Positions 1 to 7,972 of a stretch of 64,000 bases of DNA are shown here, one piece after another. The notes under the pieces were generated by a model that was not told where the DNA came from, made no database searches, and saw only the letters and a program-made list of their open reading frames with translations. Both the position numbers and the translations under genes were made by a program. This DNA comes from Pseudomonas solani. GTDB taxonomy: Bacteria; Pseudomonadota; Gammaproteobacteria; Pseudomonadales; Pseudomonadaceae. The stretch covers positions 1,086,501-1,150,500 of the forward strand of contig NZ_AP023081.1 in NCBI RefSeq assembly GCF_026072635.1, in the 5' to 3' direction. Numbering within the stretch: position 1 is the first letter of the stretch; every line of letters begins with the position of its first letter.

Positions 1-132
1 CGCCGCCCAGGCGGTAATCCCCCCGATGGCGAACAGCGCCAGGTAGTGGAAGCTCTCCACCAGCAGGTTGCCCAGCGACTCGGCCAGCCCATGCACGTTG
101 CCGCGCAACTCTTCAGCCCATTTGATTTTCAC
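1..132 (-). CDS. psiE: PsiE-family phosphate-starvation-inducible membrane protein (partial, N-terminus only)
   Basis: The window keeps only the first 44 codons; the rest lies beyond position 1. The visible protein begins MKIKWAEELRGNVHGLAESL and runs into a hydrophobic stretch (FHYLALFAIGG), as expected for the first membrane helix of PsiE-family inner-membrane proteins. The start is GTG at 132, preceded by a good GAGGAG ribosome site. PsiE proteins are linked to phosphate starvation in other bacteria, but their biochemical role is unknown. I saw no convincing Pho box just upstream. The family call rests on recall of the N-terminal pattern only. Confidence 0.6.
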   Translation of the reverse strand, partial: MKIKWAEELRGNVHGLAESLGNLLVESFHYLALFAIGGITAWAA

Positions 133-322
133 GATCCAGCTCCTCGGTACGTCTTGGTGGCGATGGTGAATCACCGGGATGACGATCAGACCTTGCAGGA
201 TGGAGGCCAGCGGTCCCGGCCCCATGAGATGCGCGGGTGCGGCCTAACGCCACGGGACAGGTTGTCGCAGGGGCGACGAGGAGCAGGACAGCGGCGCTGG
301 CATGGCCTATGAATGAGAGCTG

Positions 323-363
323 TTGACGGAGAAATCCGACCCATATACTGTACGCACATCCAG
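323..363 (+). promoter_or_regulatory. yebG promoter with LexA (SOS) box
   Basis: A -35-like TTGACG (323-328) and a -10-like TATACT (344-349) are spaced 15 bp. Overlapping the -10 is CTGT-N8-CCAG (348-363), one base from the LexA consensus CTGT-N8-ACAG. The site lies about 40 bp before yebG, an SOS gene in E. coli, so LexA repression is the likely control. Confidence 0.75.
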
Positions 364-400
364 TATCTTACAGACCGATTTCAAAGGTGAGAGGTGATGA

Positions 401-664
401 ATGGCCGTCGAAGTGGTGTACCGCAGCAGCCGCGACCCGGAGCGCTTGTTCATGGATAAAGCCGAAGCCGACCGTTACGACAAGATGCTCGAACTGGCCG
501 AATCCCTGGCCACCGTTCTGAACAAGGCCGTGCCCTCGCTGAGCGAGCAGCAGGTCGAAGAGCTGGGCATCTACATGGCCCGCAACCGCGACATCTTCGC
601 CCGCGCCTTCAAGAACCAACCCGATGCCCTCGCCGAACTGGATGCCCCTCCCGCCGACGAGTGA
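401..664 (+). CDS. yebG: YebG family DNA-damage-inducible protein
   Basis: An 87-residue protein with the YebG signature: N-terminal MAVEVVY, then a K-x-EADRYDKMLE segment (about residues 24-36) and a short helical, acidic C-terminus. E. coli YebG is a small LexA-regulated protein of unclear biochemical role. The start ATG at 401 follows a GAGAGG ribosome site. A LexA box overlaps the promoter and an intrinsic terminator follows at 706-731, so the gene is probably a single SOS unit. Confidence 0.9.
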   Translation: MAVEVVYRSSRDPERLFMDKAEADRYDKMLELAESLATVLNKAVPSLSEQQVEELGIYMARNRDIFARAFKNQPDALAELDAPPADE

Positions 665-705
665 CCCGAACACCCCTCATTGCAGGCATGCCCGTCCTGC
701 ACCGA

Positions 706-731
706 GCCCGCTGCCCCAGCGGGCTTTTTTT
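706..731 (+). terminator. intrinsic terminator after yebG
   Basis: Perfect 8-bp stem GCCCGCTG/CAGCGGGC (706-713 with 717-724), 3-nt loop, then seven T residues. Confidence 0.9.
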
Positions 732-831
732 ATGCCGGGCAAAAGCCCGCGCCGACACCTTGCGCCGTTTGTTCAAGCCCCTGGCCACCGCCCGATCGCA
801 TGCTGCAAGCCCCTTGTGAAGGAGCTTCGCC

Positions 832-1716
832 ATGCGCCGTCTGTTCGCCTGCCTCTATGCCCCGGTCTTTCTCCTCGGCTTTCTCGCCCTGGCCCTGTGG
901 ATGACCGAGCACCTGCCCTTGCCCTGGTTGCTGCTGGTGCTGCTCCCGGCCATCACCGCCTGCTTTCTCGCCGAAGCCTGGCTGCCCTATGAACGGGCCT
1001 GGAACCGCAACCACGGCGACCGCCTGCGCGACTCGCTGCACGCGCTGGTCAATGAAGGGCTCAACTGCCTGGGCATCCTGGTCATCCCGTTGAGTGCGGC
1101 GCTGCTGCCCGACATCGGGCTCTGGCCCCACCACTGGCCCCTGGCGCTGCAACTGCTGGTCGCCATCCTCGCCGCCGACCTGGGCATCACCCTGATGCAC
1201 TACGCCAGCCACCGCATCGGCTTCCTCTGGCGCCTGCACGCGGTGCACCACAGCGTGAAGCGCATGTACGGTTTCAACGGGCTGATGAAGCACCCGCTGC
1301 ACCTGGGCTGCGAGGCTCTGGCCGGCACCTTGCCGCTGTTGCTGCTGGGCATGCCGGAACAGGTCGCCGCCCTCCTCGCGCTGGCCATCACCCTGCAACT
1401 GCTGCTCCAGCACAGCAACGTCGACATGCGCATCGGCGCCCTGCGCCACCTGTTCGCCTGGGCGCCGGTGCACCGCTTCCACCACATGAAATACGGCCGC
1501 GCGGGCGACGTGAACTTCGCCCTGTTCTTCAGCTTCTGGGACCGCCTGCTGGGCACCGCCTTCCACAGCGACTACCGCATGCACGGCGACGACCTCGGCA
1601 TCGGCAGCCGCCCCGACTACCCCGACGCCTACCTCGCGCAACTGGCCGAGCCCTTCCGTGAAAGCACGGGCGAACACCCCGCTCCGGAGATTCCGCAGGG
1701 GTTGATGCGTTCGTAG
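832..1716 (+). CDS. sterol desaturase / fatty acid hydroxylase superfamily membrane protein
   Basis: A 294-residue integral membrane protein with the di-iron histidine clusters of the superfamily: HYASH (residues 123-127), HAVHH (136-140) and HRFHH (214-218). Hydrophobic helices lie at about 8-50, 75-95, 105-123 and 165-193. Such enzymes use a non-haem di-iron centre to hydroxylate or desaturate lipids in the membrane; the substrate here cannot be read from sequence. The ATG at 832 follows GAAGGAG at a good distance. It lies between yebG and a reduced GT51-like gene with no clear operon partner. Confidence 0.85.
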   Translation: MRRLFACLYAPVFLLGFLALALWMTEHLPLPWLLLVLLPAITACFLAEAWLPYERAWNRNHGDRLRDSLHALVNEGLNCLGILVIPLSAALLPDIGLWPHHWPLALQLLVAILAADLGITLMHYASHRIGFLWRLHAVHHSVKRMYGFNGLMKHPLHLGCEALAGTLPLLLLGMPEQVAALLALAITLQLLLQHSNVDMRIGALRHLFAWAPVHRFHHMKYGRAGDVNFALFFSFWDRLLGTAFHSDYRMHGDDLGIGSRPDYPDAYLAQLAEPFRESTGEHPAPEIPQGLMRS

Positions 1717-1779
1717 GGCGACCGCGAGAGCAGCGATGCAACCTGCGATAGGATGCGCATCCGCACGCAGGGATGAACG

Positions 1780-2427
1780 ATGAACGCACGGACCTATACG
1801 CCCCTCTCAATTGCCAGGGCTCTCCTGCGCTGGCTCCTCCGGTTGCTGCTCGTACTGCTACTCATCCCGGTGGTCGCCTACCTGTACTTCGTGGCCACCC
1901 GCTTCCTGCCCGCCAAGCCCGGGCTGGATGCGGCAATGGCTCCTTATCAGGGGCCAGCGCCGCACCTGCGAATGTTGAGGGATATCGTCTGGGCAGATGC
2001 CCAGGGCTATATGCGGCTTCCCAGCCTGCCGAGCTGGATGAATGAGCCGGATGTACGGCTGACGGGCTACCTCGCACGCTTGATATCCATGGAGGGAGAG
2101 CGCCCTCGCTCCACGCTGCAACGGCACCTCGGCGATTTGGCGTGGCAGTTGTCGCTGAATATCAGCTACGACCGTGAATCCATCACATCCCTGTGGAGTG
2201 CCAAAGCGTTCTCTCCTGCAGGCGCCGGAATGGAGGCAGCCGCGCTGCACTACTTCAACCGCCCACTCCACGAACTGGAGTGCCACGACCTGGCGGCGCT
2301 GGTGGTGATGGTCCGAGCCCCCAGGCGCTTCGCCCCCGGTTCGGCGGCCTCGGAAGAACGTATCCGCGCAACCGGCCTGGAGGCCGCCTGTAGACAACCC
2401 ATGACAGACAACGCGGAAACGCCGTAG
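1780..2427 (+). CDS. reduced GT51-like (peptidoglycan transglycosylase domain) membrane protein
   Basis: A 215-residue protein with one N-terminal membrane helix (about residues 17-40). From about residue 105 it resembles the C-terminal half of GT51 domains: a segment like RKxxE..lAxxLE...sKdeIL.lY (residues 105-140) leads to AAALHYFNRPLHELECHDLAALVVMV and then APRRFAP, matching the usual AA-YFGk-LtlaEaAlLA-aP-rysP pattern. The ExxxFxxH catalytic motif and the GGSTITQQ motif are not present. It is therefore probably not an active glycosyltransferase and may be a regulatory relative. The stop codon lies inside a dispersed palindromic repeat (2424-2483), so the original 3' end may have been replaced. 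Confidence 0.6.
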   Translation: MNARTYTPLSIARALLRWLLRLLLVLLLIPVVAYLYFVATRFLPAKPGLDAAMAPYQGPAPHLRMLRDIVWADAQGYMRLPSLPSWMNEPDVRLTGYLARLISMEGERPRSTLQRHLGDLAWQLSLNISYDRESITSLWSAKAFSPAGAGMEAAALHYFNRPLHELECHDLAALVVMVRAPRRFAPGSAASEERIRATGLEAACRQPMTDNAETP

Positions 2428-2483
2428 GGCGGGTGAAACCCGCGAAACCATGCGCCACAGACGTCGGGTTGCACCCGACCTAC
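2424..2483. repeat. extragenic palindrome family R1, copy 1
   Basis: Two adjacent hairpins, GCGGGTGAAACCCGC and TCGGGTTGCACCCGA, bounded by GTAGG and CCTAC. The same arrangement recurs at 45055-45114 and 51099-51159 with a variable middle. It overlaps the last codon of the preceding gene and supplies its TAG. Confidence 0.8.
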
Positions 2484-2664
2484 GTGTCTGTCCCGACGTC
2501 CCGAAAAGCGGGCGGATGAATTCGCCCCTACAGGTGCGACCTGCCGAGGCGAACTCCGTCGTAGGGTGGGCCACCCTACGGGCACCGCGTTTCCCGTTGA
2601 GGCCGTGAAACGAAACCTCGCAAGCACGGCCCGTAGGATGGCGTAGAGCGCAGCGAAACCCATC
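2484..2664. repeat. non-coding repeat-rich spacer including family R2 palindrome (2632-2664)
   Basis: No plausible gene. The spacer has a GTAGGGTGGGCCACCCTAC palindrome and, at 2632-2664, a reverse-orientation copy of the R2 repeat (CGTAGGATGG...GCGAAACCCATC) also seen at 15634-15742 and 24782-24814. Confidence 0.6.
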
Positions 2665-2688
2665 ACTGGCAGCCCCAGGTGCTTCCGC

Positions 2689-3366
2689 TCAGCCGATCAG
2701 GCGCAGTTGCAGGTTGCCGAGGTTGAGGTCGGCGCGGATGCCGAAGGTGGTGCGCATGGTGCGGGAGAAGTGCGCGGCGTCGGCGAAGCCAGCGCCGTGG
2801 GCGGCCTGGGTGAGGGGTTGGCCTTCGAGGGCCAGGCGTAGGGCCAGGCGCAGCCGACGCCAGAGCACCAGGCGGCGGACGGAGAGGCCGACCTGTTCGC
2901 CGAACAGGCGCTCCAACTGGCTGAGGGAGAGGCAGGCGCGGCTGGCCAGGGCCTGGGCGCTGACCTTGTCGGCCAGCAGTTCGTCCACCTCGTCCAGTGC
3001 CCGTTGCAGGCGGGCGTCCAGTGCCGGGCGCGGGGCGGCCAGCAGGCGTGCGGCCAGGGCGTGCAGATCCGTACCGGCGTCGGCCAACAACGCCAGCAAG
3101 GCCTGCGGAGCGAAGGCCAGAGGTTCGGCGTATACGGCCAGCAATGCCTGCCCAGGCAGGGCCAGCGCGTGCTCGCGCATGGATTCCACCAGCACCGCCT
3201 GGCCGCTCACCGGCTCGCCTTCCACCAGCAGTTGCAGGGGTGCCTGGCGCGCCAGCAGCACCTGGTGGGCGTAGTGGGCGTGGGGCCGGGCATCACCGCT
3301 GGCGCCGTCGATCAGGCAGAAATCGCGGGCCAGCCAGAGTGCGCCTTGCCAGGGGGATTCGGTCAT
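2689..3366 (-). CDS. AraC family transcriptional regulator
   Basis: A 225-residue protein. The N-terminal half is a short cupin-like sensor domain (HAHYAHQVLLA near residues 28-38). The C-terminal 100 residues are an AraC double helix-turn-helix, with LSQLERLFGEQVGLSVRRLV and then GFADAAHFSRTMRTTFGI near the end. The ATG at 3366 follows AGGACG; a longer reading to 3450 adds proline/cysteine-rich sequence unlike a protein start. No adjacent target gene is obvious. Confidence 0.85.
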   Translation of the reverse strand: MTESPWQGALWLARDFCLIDGASGDARPHAHYAHQVLLARQAPLQLLVEGEPVSGQAVLVESMREHALALPGQALLAVYAEPLAFAPQALLALLADAGTDLHALAARLLAAPRPALDARLQRALDEVDELLADKVSAQALASRACLSLSQLERLFGEQVGLSVRRLVLWRRLRLALRLALEGQPLTQAAHGAGFADAAHFSRTMRTTFGIRADLNLGNLQLRLIG

Positions 3367-3507
3367 CACGGCGTCCTGCCGGTTGCGGGGCGGACAGCAT
3401 TGGGGGCGGAGGCCGATAGGGCAAGAGGAAGCTGCCGAGCCCAAGCCCATTGCAGATCGAAGGTCGTCTGCCTAGGGTGCTGTCCTTGTCGATTTGCCTG
3501 GCGTTAT
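3367..3507. other. first part of the 553-bp gap between the AraC and BRO-N genes
   Basis: Nothing recognisable here apart from the presumed AraC promoter region. The remainder of the gap (3508-3919) holds the two structured repeats and 207 bp of unassigned sequence between them. Confidence 0.4.
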
Positions 3508-3581
3508 GGCGGGTCGCGTGAGGAGACCTTCGGGTCTGCCGGTTCCCGTCTTGCCGGTTCGCTAACCTCACGCGCTCCGCC
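3508..3581 (+). ncRNA. structured three-way-junction element, copy A
   Basis: Predicted fold: closing stem GGCGG/CCGCC (508-512 with 577-581 of the 3000s), a 9-bp stem CGCGTGAGG/CCTCACGCG (3515-3523 with 3566-3574), hairpin AGACC-UUCG-GGUCU (3524-3537), then CCGG...CCGG (3539-3542 with 3554-3557). Copy B at 3789-3862 keeps the fold with paired base changes. It could be a transcribed regulatory RNA or a mobile extragenic element; no T-run follows. Strand is chosen by its relation to the BRO-N gene. Confidence 0.55.
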
Positions 3582-3788
3582 TCCTTTCATCGCCATCTTC
3601 TGACATGCAAACGGGACGATCTCCCCAGCAGTCCGATTGTTCGAGTGGCCCCCTCCCTATCCTCCGGCGGTCGCGGTCAATCCCGCGACCGGGCGTTGAC
3701 GGCCCGAAGAGATGGCGCATCGTGCCCACTGGCACATGTGGAAGGCGGCGTATGCCTTTTGTGCCTGCAAACCTCCACATCGCTCAAT

Positions 3789-3862
3789 GGCGGACTGCGC
3801 GGGGAGACCCTCAGGTCTGCCGGTCTACATCTCACCGGTTCGTCAACCCCGCGTGGTCCGCC
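3789..3862 (+). ncRNA. structured three-way-junction element, copy B, upstream of the BRO-N gene
   Basis: Same fold as copy A: GGCGGAC/GTCCGCC (3789-3795 with 3856-3862), GCGCGGGG/CCCCGCGU (3797-3804 with 3847-3854), hairpin AGACC-CUCA-GGUCU (3805-3818), and CCGG/CCGG (3820-3823 with 3835-3838). Relative to copy A, one stem pair changes U-A to C-G and another A-U to G-C, both keeping pairing. It ends 57 bp before the BRO-N start, so it may lie in that 5' leader. Confidence 0.6.
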
Positions 3863-3919
3863 ACCCTTACCTTGACGAAACAGAGTGGCGGCTCCTGTAC
3901 CCGGAGATGGAGCTTCACC

Positions 3920-4372
3920 ATGCACGGTGCATTTATCCCCCTCACCTTCTACCGCCACAACCGCCCGCTGCGCGCGCTGATGCTGGACAACCAGCCCTGG
4001 TTCGTCGCAGAGGATTTCGCCCGCCTCCTGGGCATACAGCATCCGCAGATCCTGCACCGTCGCCTTGGCAGCGACCATGCACGGCGAGTGTTCCTCGCCT
4101 GCGCCAGCGGCCTGGAGCAACCGGTGGGTGTGATCAGCGAGGCCGGCCTGTACAAGGCGCTGGTGCGCTTCGGCCACCCGGAGAATCCGCAGCTGGAGCG
4201 CTGGCTCAATCACGAGGTGATCCCCACCCTGCGCGATGCCCATGAGCATGACGGCCAAGTGCCGCGCCGGGTGTTGCTGGCCTGGCAGAGTACGCGGGTG
4301 GTGATGCTTAACTGGCAGGGCGAACTCTGGGTGCCGCTGGAGGACATGCCGAGCCTGGTGCACCCGGGCTAG
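3920..4372 (+). CDS. BRO-N domain protein (phage antirepressor-like)
   Basis: A 150-residue protein dominated by a BRO-N domain (about residues 5-115): FYRHNRPLRALMLDNQPWFVAEDFARLLG, then VISEAGLYKALVRFG and LERWLNHEVIPTLR. BRO-N domains occur in phage and viral DNA-binding or antirepressor proteins, but many pseudomonads carry stand-alone chromosomal copies. No phage structural or integration genes lie nearby. The ATG at 3920 follows GGAGATGGAG. The same frame is open back to 3605, but the upstream translation is arginine/serine-rich and contains the structured repeat, so I do not include it. Confidence 0.8.
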   Translation: MHGAFIPLTFYRHNRPLRALMLDNQPWFVAEDFARLLGIQHPQILHRRLGSDHARRVFLACASGLEQPVGVISEAGLYKALVRFGHPENPQLERWLNHEVIPTLRDAHEHDGQVPRRVLLAWQSTRVVMLNWQGELWVPLEDMPSLVHPG

Positions 4373-4385
4373 GCAGGTCGCTTTT

Positions 4386-4450
4386 GTGGGAGCGGTTTCA
4401 ACCGCGAAGGTCCGTGCGCCGGGCCTGATCGCGAATGAATTCGCTCCCAC
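4386..4450. repeat. extragenic palindrome family R3, copy 1
   Basis: Starts GTGGGAGCGGTTTCAACCGCG and ends GCGAATGAATTCGCTCCCAC, so the ends pair (GTGGGAGCG/CGCTCCCAC). A second copy is at 44931-45008 and a partial one at about 25341-25362. Confidence 0.75.
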
Positions 4451-4527
4451 GGGGAAGACCCGTGCCGCTCGGTATTCCCCGGGCTACGGGCATGCCGCTT
4501 TGTGAGAGCGGCATGGGCGCGCCTGGT

Positions 4528-5631
4528 CTAGTCGTCGTGGAAGCGCCGGGCGATGTCCTGGAACCGGGGGTGGATGCGGGCGAAGGCGTCGGTGATGTCC
4601 GGATCGAAGTGGTTGCCACGTCCCGCGAGGATGATCGGCACCACTTCGTCGTGGGGCATGGCGGCCTTGTAGCAGCGTTTGCTGATGAGCGCGTCGTATA
4701 CGTCGGCCAGGGCCATGAGCCGAGCGGAAAGGGGGATCTCGTCACCGGCCAGCCCGGACGGGTAGCCGCTGCCGTCCCATTTCTCATGGTGGTAGCAGGC
4801 GATCTCCTTGGCCAGGCGCAGGAACTCCACTTCCACCCCCAGGGCCTCCTCCGCGTGGACGATGGCCTCCTTGCCCAGGATCGGGTGGTTCTTCATCTGG
4901 GCGAATTCCTCGGGTTCCAGCTTGCCCGGCTTGAGCAGGATCCGGTCCGGCACGCCGACCTTGCCGATATCGTGCAGGGGGGCGGATTTGAACAGCAGGT
5001 CGATGGTCTTGGGCGTGAGTTCGTCCTGGAAGCGCGGGTGGTCGCACAACTCCTCCGCCAGCAGCTTCACGTAGTGCTGGGTGCGCAGGATGTGGTTGCC
5101 GGTCTCGTTGTCGCGGGTTTCGGCGAGGGATGCGAGGGAGTGGATGGTGATGTTCTGGATCAGCTCGTTCTCCCGGGTGCGCCGCTCCACCTCCTGTTCG
5201 AGGTAGGCGTTCTGGTTGTAGAGCAGGTCCCGCGCGGTCTTCAGCTCCAGGTGGTTGCGCACCCGGGCGAGGACGATGGCGGGGGTGATGGGCTTGTGGA
5301 TGTAGTCCACGGCCCCGAGGGCCAACCCGTGGGCCTCGGCGCTCTCCTCCACCTGGGCGGTGAGGAAGATCACCGGCACGCCTCGCGCCTGGGGGATCTC
5401 CTGCAGCGCCTGCATCACCTGGTAGCCATCCATGTGGGGCATCACCACGTCGAGGAGGATGAGATCCACCCGCGTTCCCGAGGCGAGGATGTCCAGGGCC
5501 CGCTGGCCATTGATGGCGACCTTGACCCGGTAGTGGGGCCCCAACAGCGCGCTGAGCAGCGAGAGATTCTCCGGCGTGTCGTCGACCACCAGCAGGGTAG
5601 GTTTGCTGTCGGGATCCATCAGGTTGAGCAT
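4528..5631 (-). CDS. response regulator with HD-GYP domain (c-di-GMP phosphodiesterase type)
   Basis: A 367-residue protein: receiver domain at about residues 12-128 (phospho-acceptor Asp61 in LILLDVVMP), a linker helix, and an HD-GYP domain at about 165-350. The metal and catalytic residues are present: HD at 220-221, the HHEKWDGSGYP block at 281-291. Such proteins hydrolyse c-di-GMP under phosphorylation control. I use the ATG at 5631, with GTGAGG nine bases upstream; a GTG at 5646 overlaps the preceding stop and is the alternative. It is the last gene of the stressosome-type operon, directly after the hybrid kinase that probably phosphorylates it. Confidence 0.88.
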   Translation of the reverse strand: MLNLMDPDSKPTLLVVDDTPENLSLLSALLGPHYRVKVAINGQRALDILASGTRVDLILLDVVMPHMDGYQVMQALQEIPQARGVPVIFLTAQVEESAEAHGLALGAVDYIHKPITPAIVLARVRNHLELKTARDLLYNQNAYLEQEVERRTRENELIQNITIHSLASLAETRDNETGNHILRTQHYVKLLAEELCDHPRFQDELTPKTIDLLFKSAPLHDIGKVGVPDRILLKPGKLEPEEFAQMKNHPILGKEAIVHAEEALGVEVEFLRLAKEIACYHHEKWDGSGYPSGLAGDEIPLSARLMALADVYDALISKRCYKAAMPHDEVVPIILAGRGNHFDPDITDAFARIHPRFQDIARRFHDD

Positions 5632-5642
5632 CGAGGGTGACC

Positions 5643-7214
5643 TCACTCCATATTGAACAGATCGGGCCGTGCGGTCCGGAGTTCGTGTAGATGTGCCAGG
5701 GCATCGGTGAAGCGGAACTGCGTCATGGCCTCCGCCATCGGCGGCGCAGCGCCGCCCAGCGCCTCGGCCAGCGGCTGCCGATGCTGCTGGAACAGGGCCA
5801 GGGCATCGGCGTCGTCATCGGCCAGCAGGGCCATCAGCCGGGCCAGCAGGCCGGGCATGTCGGGGGCTTTCTGTCCGGACGGGGCGGCGTCCTCCACCGG
5901 CAGGAGCGCTCGCAAGCCCTCGGCCAAACGTTGCTGCAACTGCGCGCCCTCCTCGGCCAGCGCCAGCAAGCCGTCGAGGTCATCCTGCCCGGCCAGGGCG
6001 CCTTCGAGCCGGGCCGAGAGTTCCCGCAGCGATTCGGCCCCCAGGGTGGCGGCGATGCCCTTGAGGGTGTGGGCGTGACGGTGCGCCTCCTCCCGCTGGC
6101 CAGCCCGCAGGGCGGCGACCAGGTTCTGCATGGGCTGGCTGCCCTGGCGGGCGAAGCTGCGCAGCAGGTCCTCGTACCACTGCCAGTTGTGCATCAGGCG
6201 CTGCAGCGCCGCCTCGGCGCTCAGGCCAAGTGCGTGCAGCGGTTCCAGCCAATGCTCCGGCGAGGCCGGTTCCGGGAGCGGCGGCTCATTCGGCGCCTCG
6301 GCCTGGAGGGCGAAGGCGGGTAGCCAGCGCAGCAGGGCGGCATAGAGTTTCTCGGGGTCGATGGGCTTGGCGATGTGGTCGTCCATGCCGGCCTCCAGGC
6401 AGCGCTCGCGGTCACCGGCCATGGCATTGGCCGTCATCGCCAGGATCGGAATGCGCGCCCCGCCCTGCTCACGCTCGCGCAGGCAACGGGTCGCAACCAG
6501 CCCGTCCATCACCGGCATCTGCATATCCATGAGGATCAGGTCGACGGGCACCTGGGCGGCCATTTCCACCGCAATGGCTCCGTTCTCGGCTACCACGACC
6601 TCGGCGCCGACCAGTCGCAGTAGCCCCTTGGCGACCTGCTGGTTCAGCTCGTTGTCCTCGGCCAGGAGAATCCTCGCGCCGTCGAAACGCTGGGGCACGG
6701 ACGGGGCGGCGGTGCGCGGGGGCAGTGAGGTCACCTGCTGGCCGAACAGGCCGATGAGGGTGTCGAACAGCACGGAGGCGCACACCGGCTTGACCAGCAC
6801 ACGGTCGAACCCGGCGCCTTCGGCCTCGCGGAGCACCTGTTCGCGGCCGTAGCCGGTGACCATGATGCGACGGGGCCGGCTGGTCATGCCGCGCGCGATC
6901 AGCCGGCGCCCGGTCTCGATGCCATCGAGCCCCGGCATGTGCCAGTCCAGCAGTACCACGTCGTAGGGGCGCCCGTCCTGCTCGGCGTCGGCGATCATCT
7001 GCAACGCCTGCTGGCCCGATTCGGCCGTGTCCACGGCAAAGGTCATGCTGGCGAGCAGGGTGGCGAGGATGTTGCGCGCGCTGGGGCTGTCGTCAACCAC
7101 CAGCATGCGCCGGCCGCGCAGGTCCAGGCTGGGCAGGTAGCGGGCGCGGCGCCGCCCCCGGCCCAGCCTCGCGGTGAACCAGAAGGTGCTGCCCTGGCCC
7201 GGCTCGCTGTGCAC
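5643..7214 (-). pseudogene. hybrid histidine kinase, C-terminal part (REC-REC-HPt), separated by a frameshift
   Basis: This 523-codon frame carries the end of the kinase ATPase domain (HSEPGQGSTFWFTARLG), a first receiver (VVLLDWHMPGLDG), a second receiver (LILMDMQMPVMDG) and an HPt domain (HAHTLKGIAATLG). It begins at a GTG that is simply the Val in the usual GGEVGVHSEPG motif, so it has no start of its own. Adding one G to the C5 run (plus strand) at 7225-7229 joins it exactly to the frame at 7217-7972. The intact product would be an HK-REC-REC-HPt phosphorelay protein. Its stop overlaps the alternative GTG start of the HD-GYP gene. Confidence 0.85.
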
Positions 7215-7216
7215 GC

Positions 7217-7972
7217 CTACCTCGCCCCCATCAGTTCCGCCAGGCGGCGCGAGATGGCCAGGCCCAGCCCGGTGCCGCCGTATTTGCGGGTAGTGGAGGT
7301 GTCGGCCTGCTGGAAGGACTGGAACAGCCGCTGCTGCTGCTCCGGGCTCATGCCGATTCCGCTGTCCTGCACGGAGACGTGCAGCAGGACCTCCTCCGGC
7401 CAGGTCTCCAGGCAGCTGACCTTGACCAGAATCTCGCCCTGCTCGGTGAACTTGACCGCGTTGTTGGCGTAGTTGATCAGGATCTGGCCCAGGCGCAGCG
7501 GATCGCCGAGCAGCAGCGTGTCCAGCCGGTGGTCGATTTCGAACAGCAGTTCGATGCCCTTGGCTTCGGCCTTCTCCCCCACCAGGGTGGCGAGGTTCTC
7601 CAGCACGTGGTCGAGGTCGAACTCGATCCGCTCCAGGTCCAGCTTGCCGGCCTCGATCTTCGAGAAGTCGAGGATGTCGTTGATGATCCCCAGCAGGTGC
7701 TGGGCCGAGCGCTGAATCTTGCTGAGGTAGTCGAACTGCTGCGGGTCGAGAGGGCCCTGCAGGGCGAGGTGGGCCATGCCGAGGATGGCGTTCATCGGCG
7801 TGCGGATCTCGTGGCTCATGTTGGCGAGGAAATCGCTCTTGGCCCGGGTGGCGCTTTCCGCCAGGACATAGGCCTGTTCCAGCTCCTGATTCTTGGCCTG
7901 CATCAGGGCGAAGAGTTCGTCACGGGAAGGCTCGGCGAACTGCTGGCGCATGCGCTGCTGCAACTCGGTATC
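7217..7972 (-). pseudogene. hybrid histidine kinase, N-terminal part (HisKA-HATPase), frameshifted and possibly 5'-truncated
   Basis: This part carries a coiled coil (AKNQELEQAYVLAESATRAK), the H-box SHEIRTPMNAILG and an ATPase domain with NNAVKF, DSGIGM and GTGLGLAISR. It ends at MGAR-stop, where MGGEVGVHSEPG is expected, because one base is missing at 7225-7229. Upstream, convincing coding sequence begins only around 7972 (DTELQQRMRQQF). The first in-frame ATG is 7951 and has no clear ribosome site. The sequence before it belongs to the overlapping RsbT-PP2C frame, so the kinase probably lost its natural start in a deletion. It is the likely phosphodonor for the HD-GYP regulator. Confidence 0.8.

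Noticed and set aside
3605..3919. In-frame 5' extension of the BRO-N gene
   Set aside because: The frame is open, but the extension translates the structured repeat, lacks a ribosome site and resembles no BRO-N N-terminus.
3920..4372. BRO-N gene as evidence for a prophage
   Set aside because: No integrase, capsid, tail or lysis genes flank it and there is no attachment-site repeat; stand-alone BRO-N genes are common.
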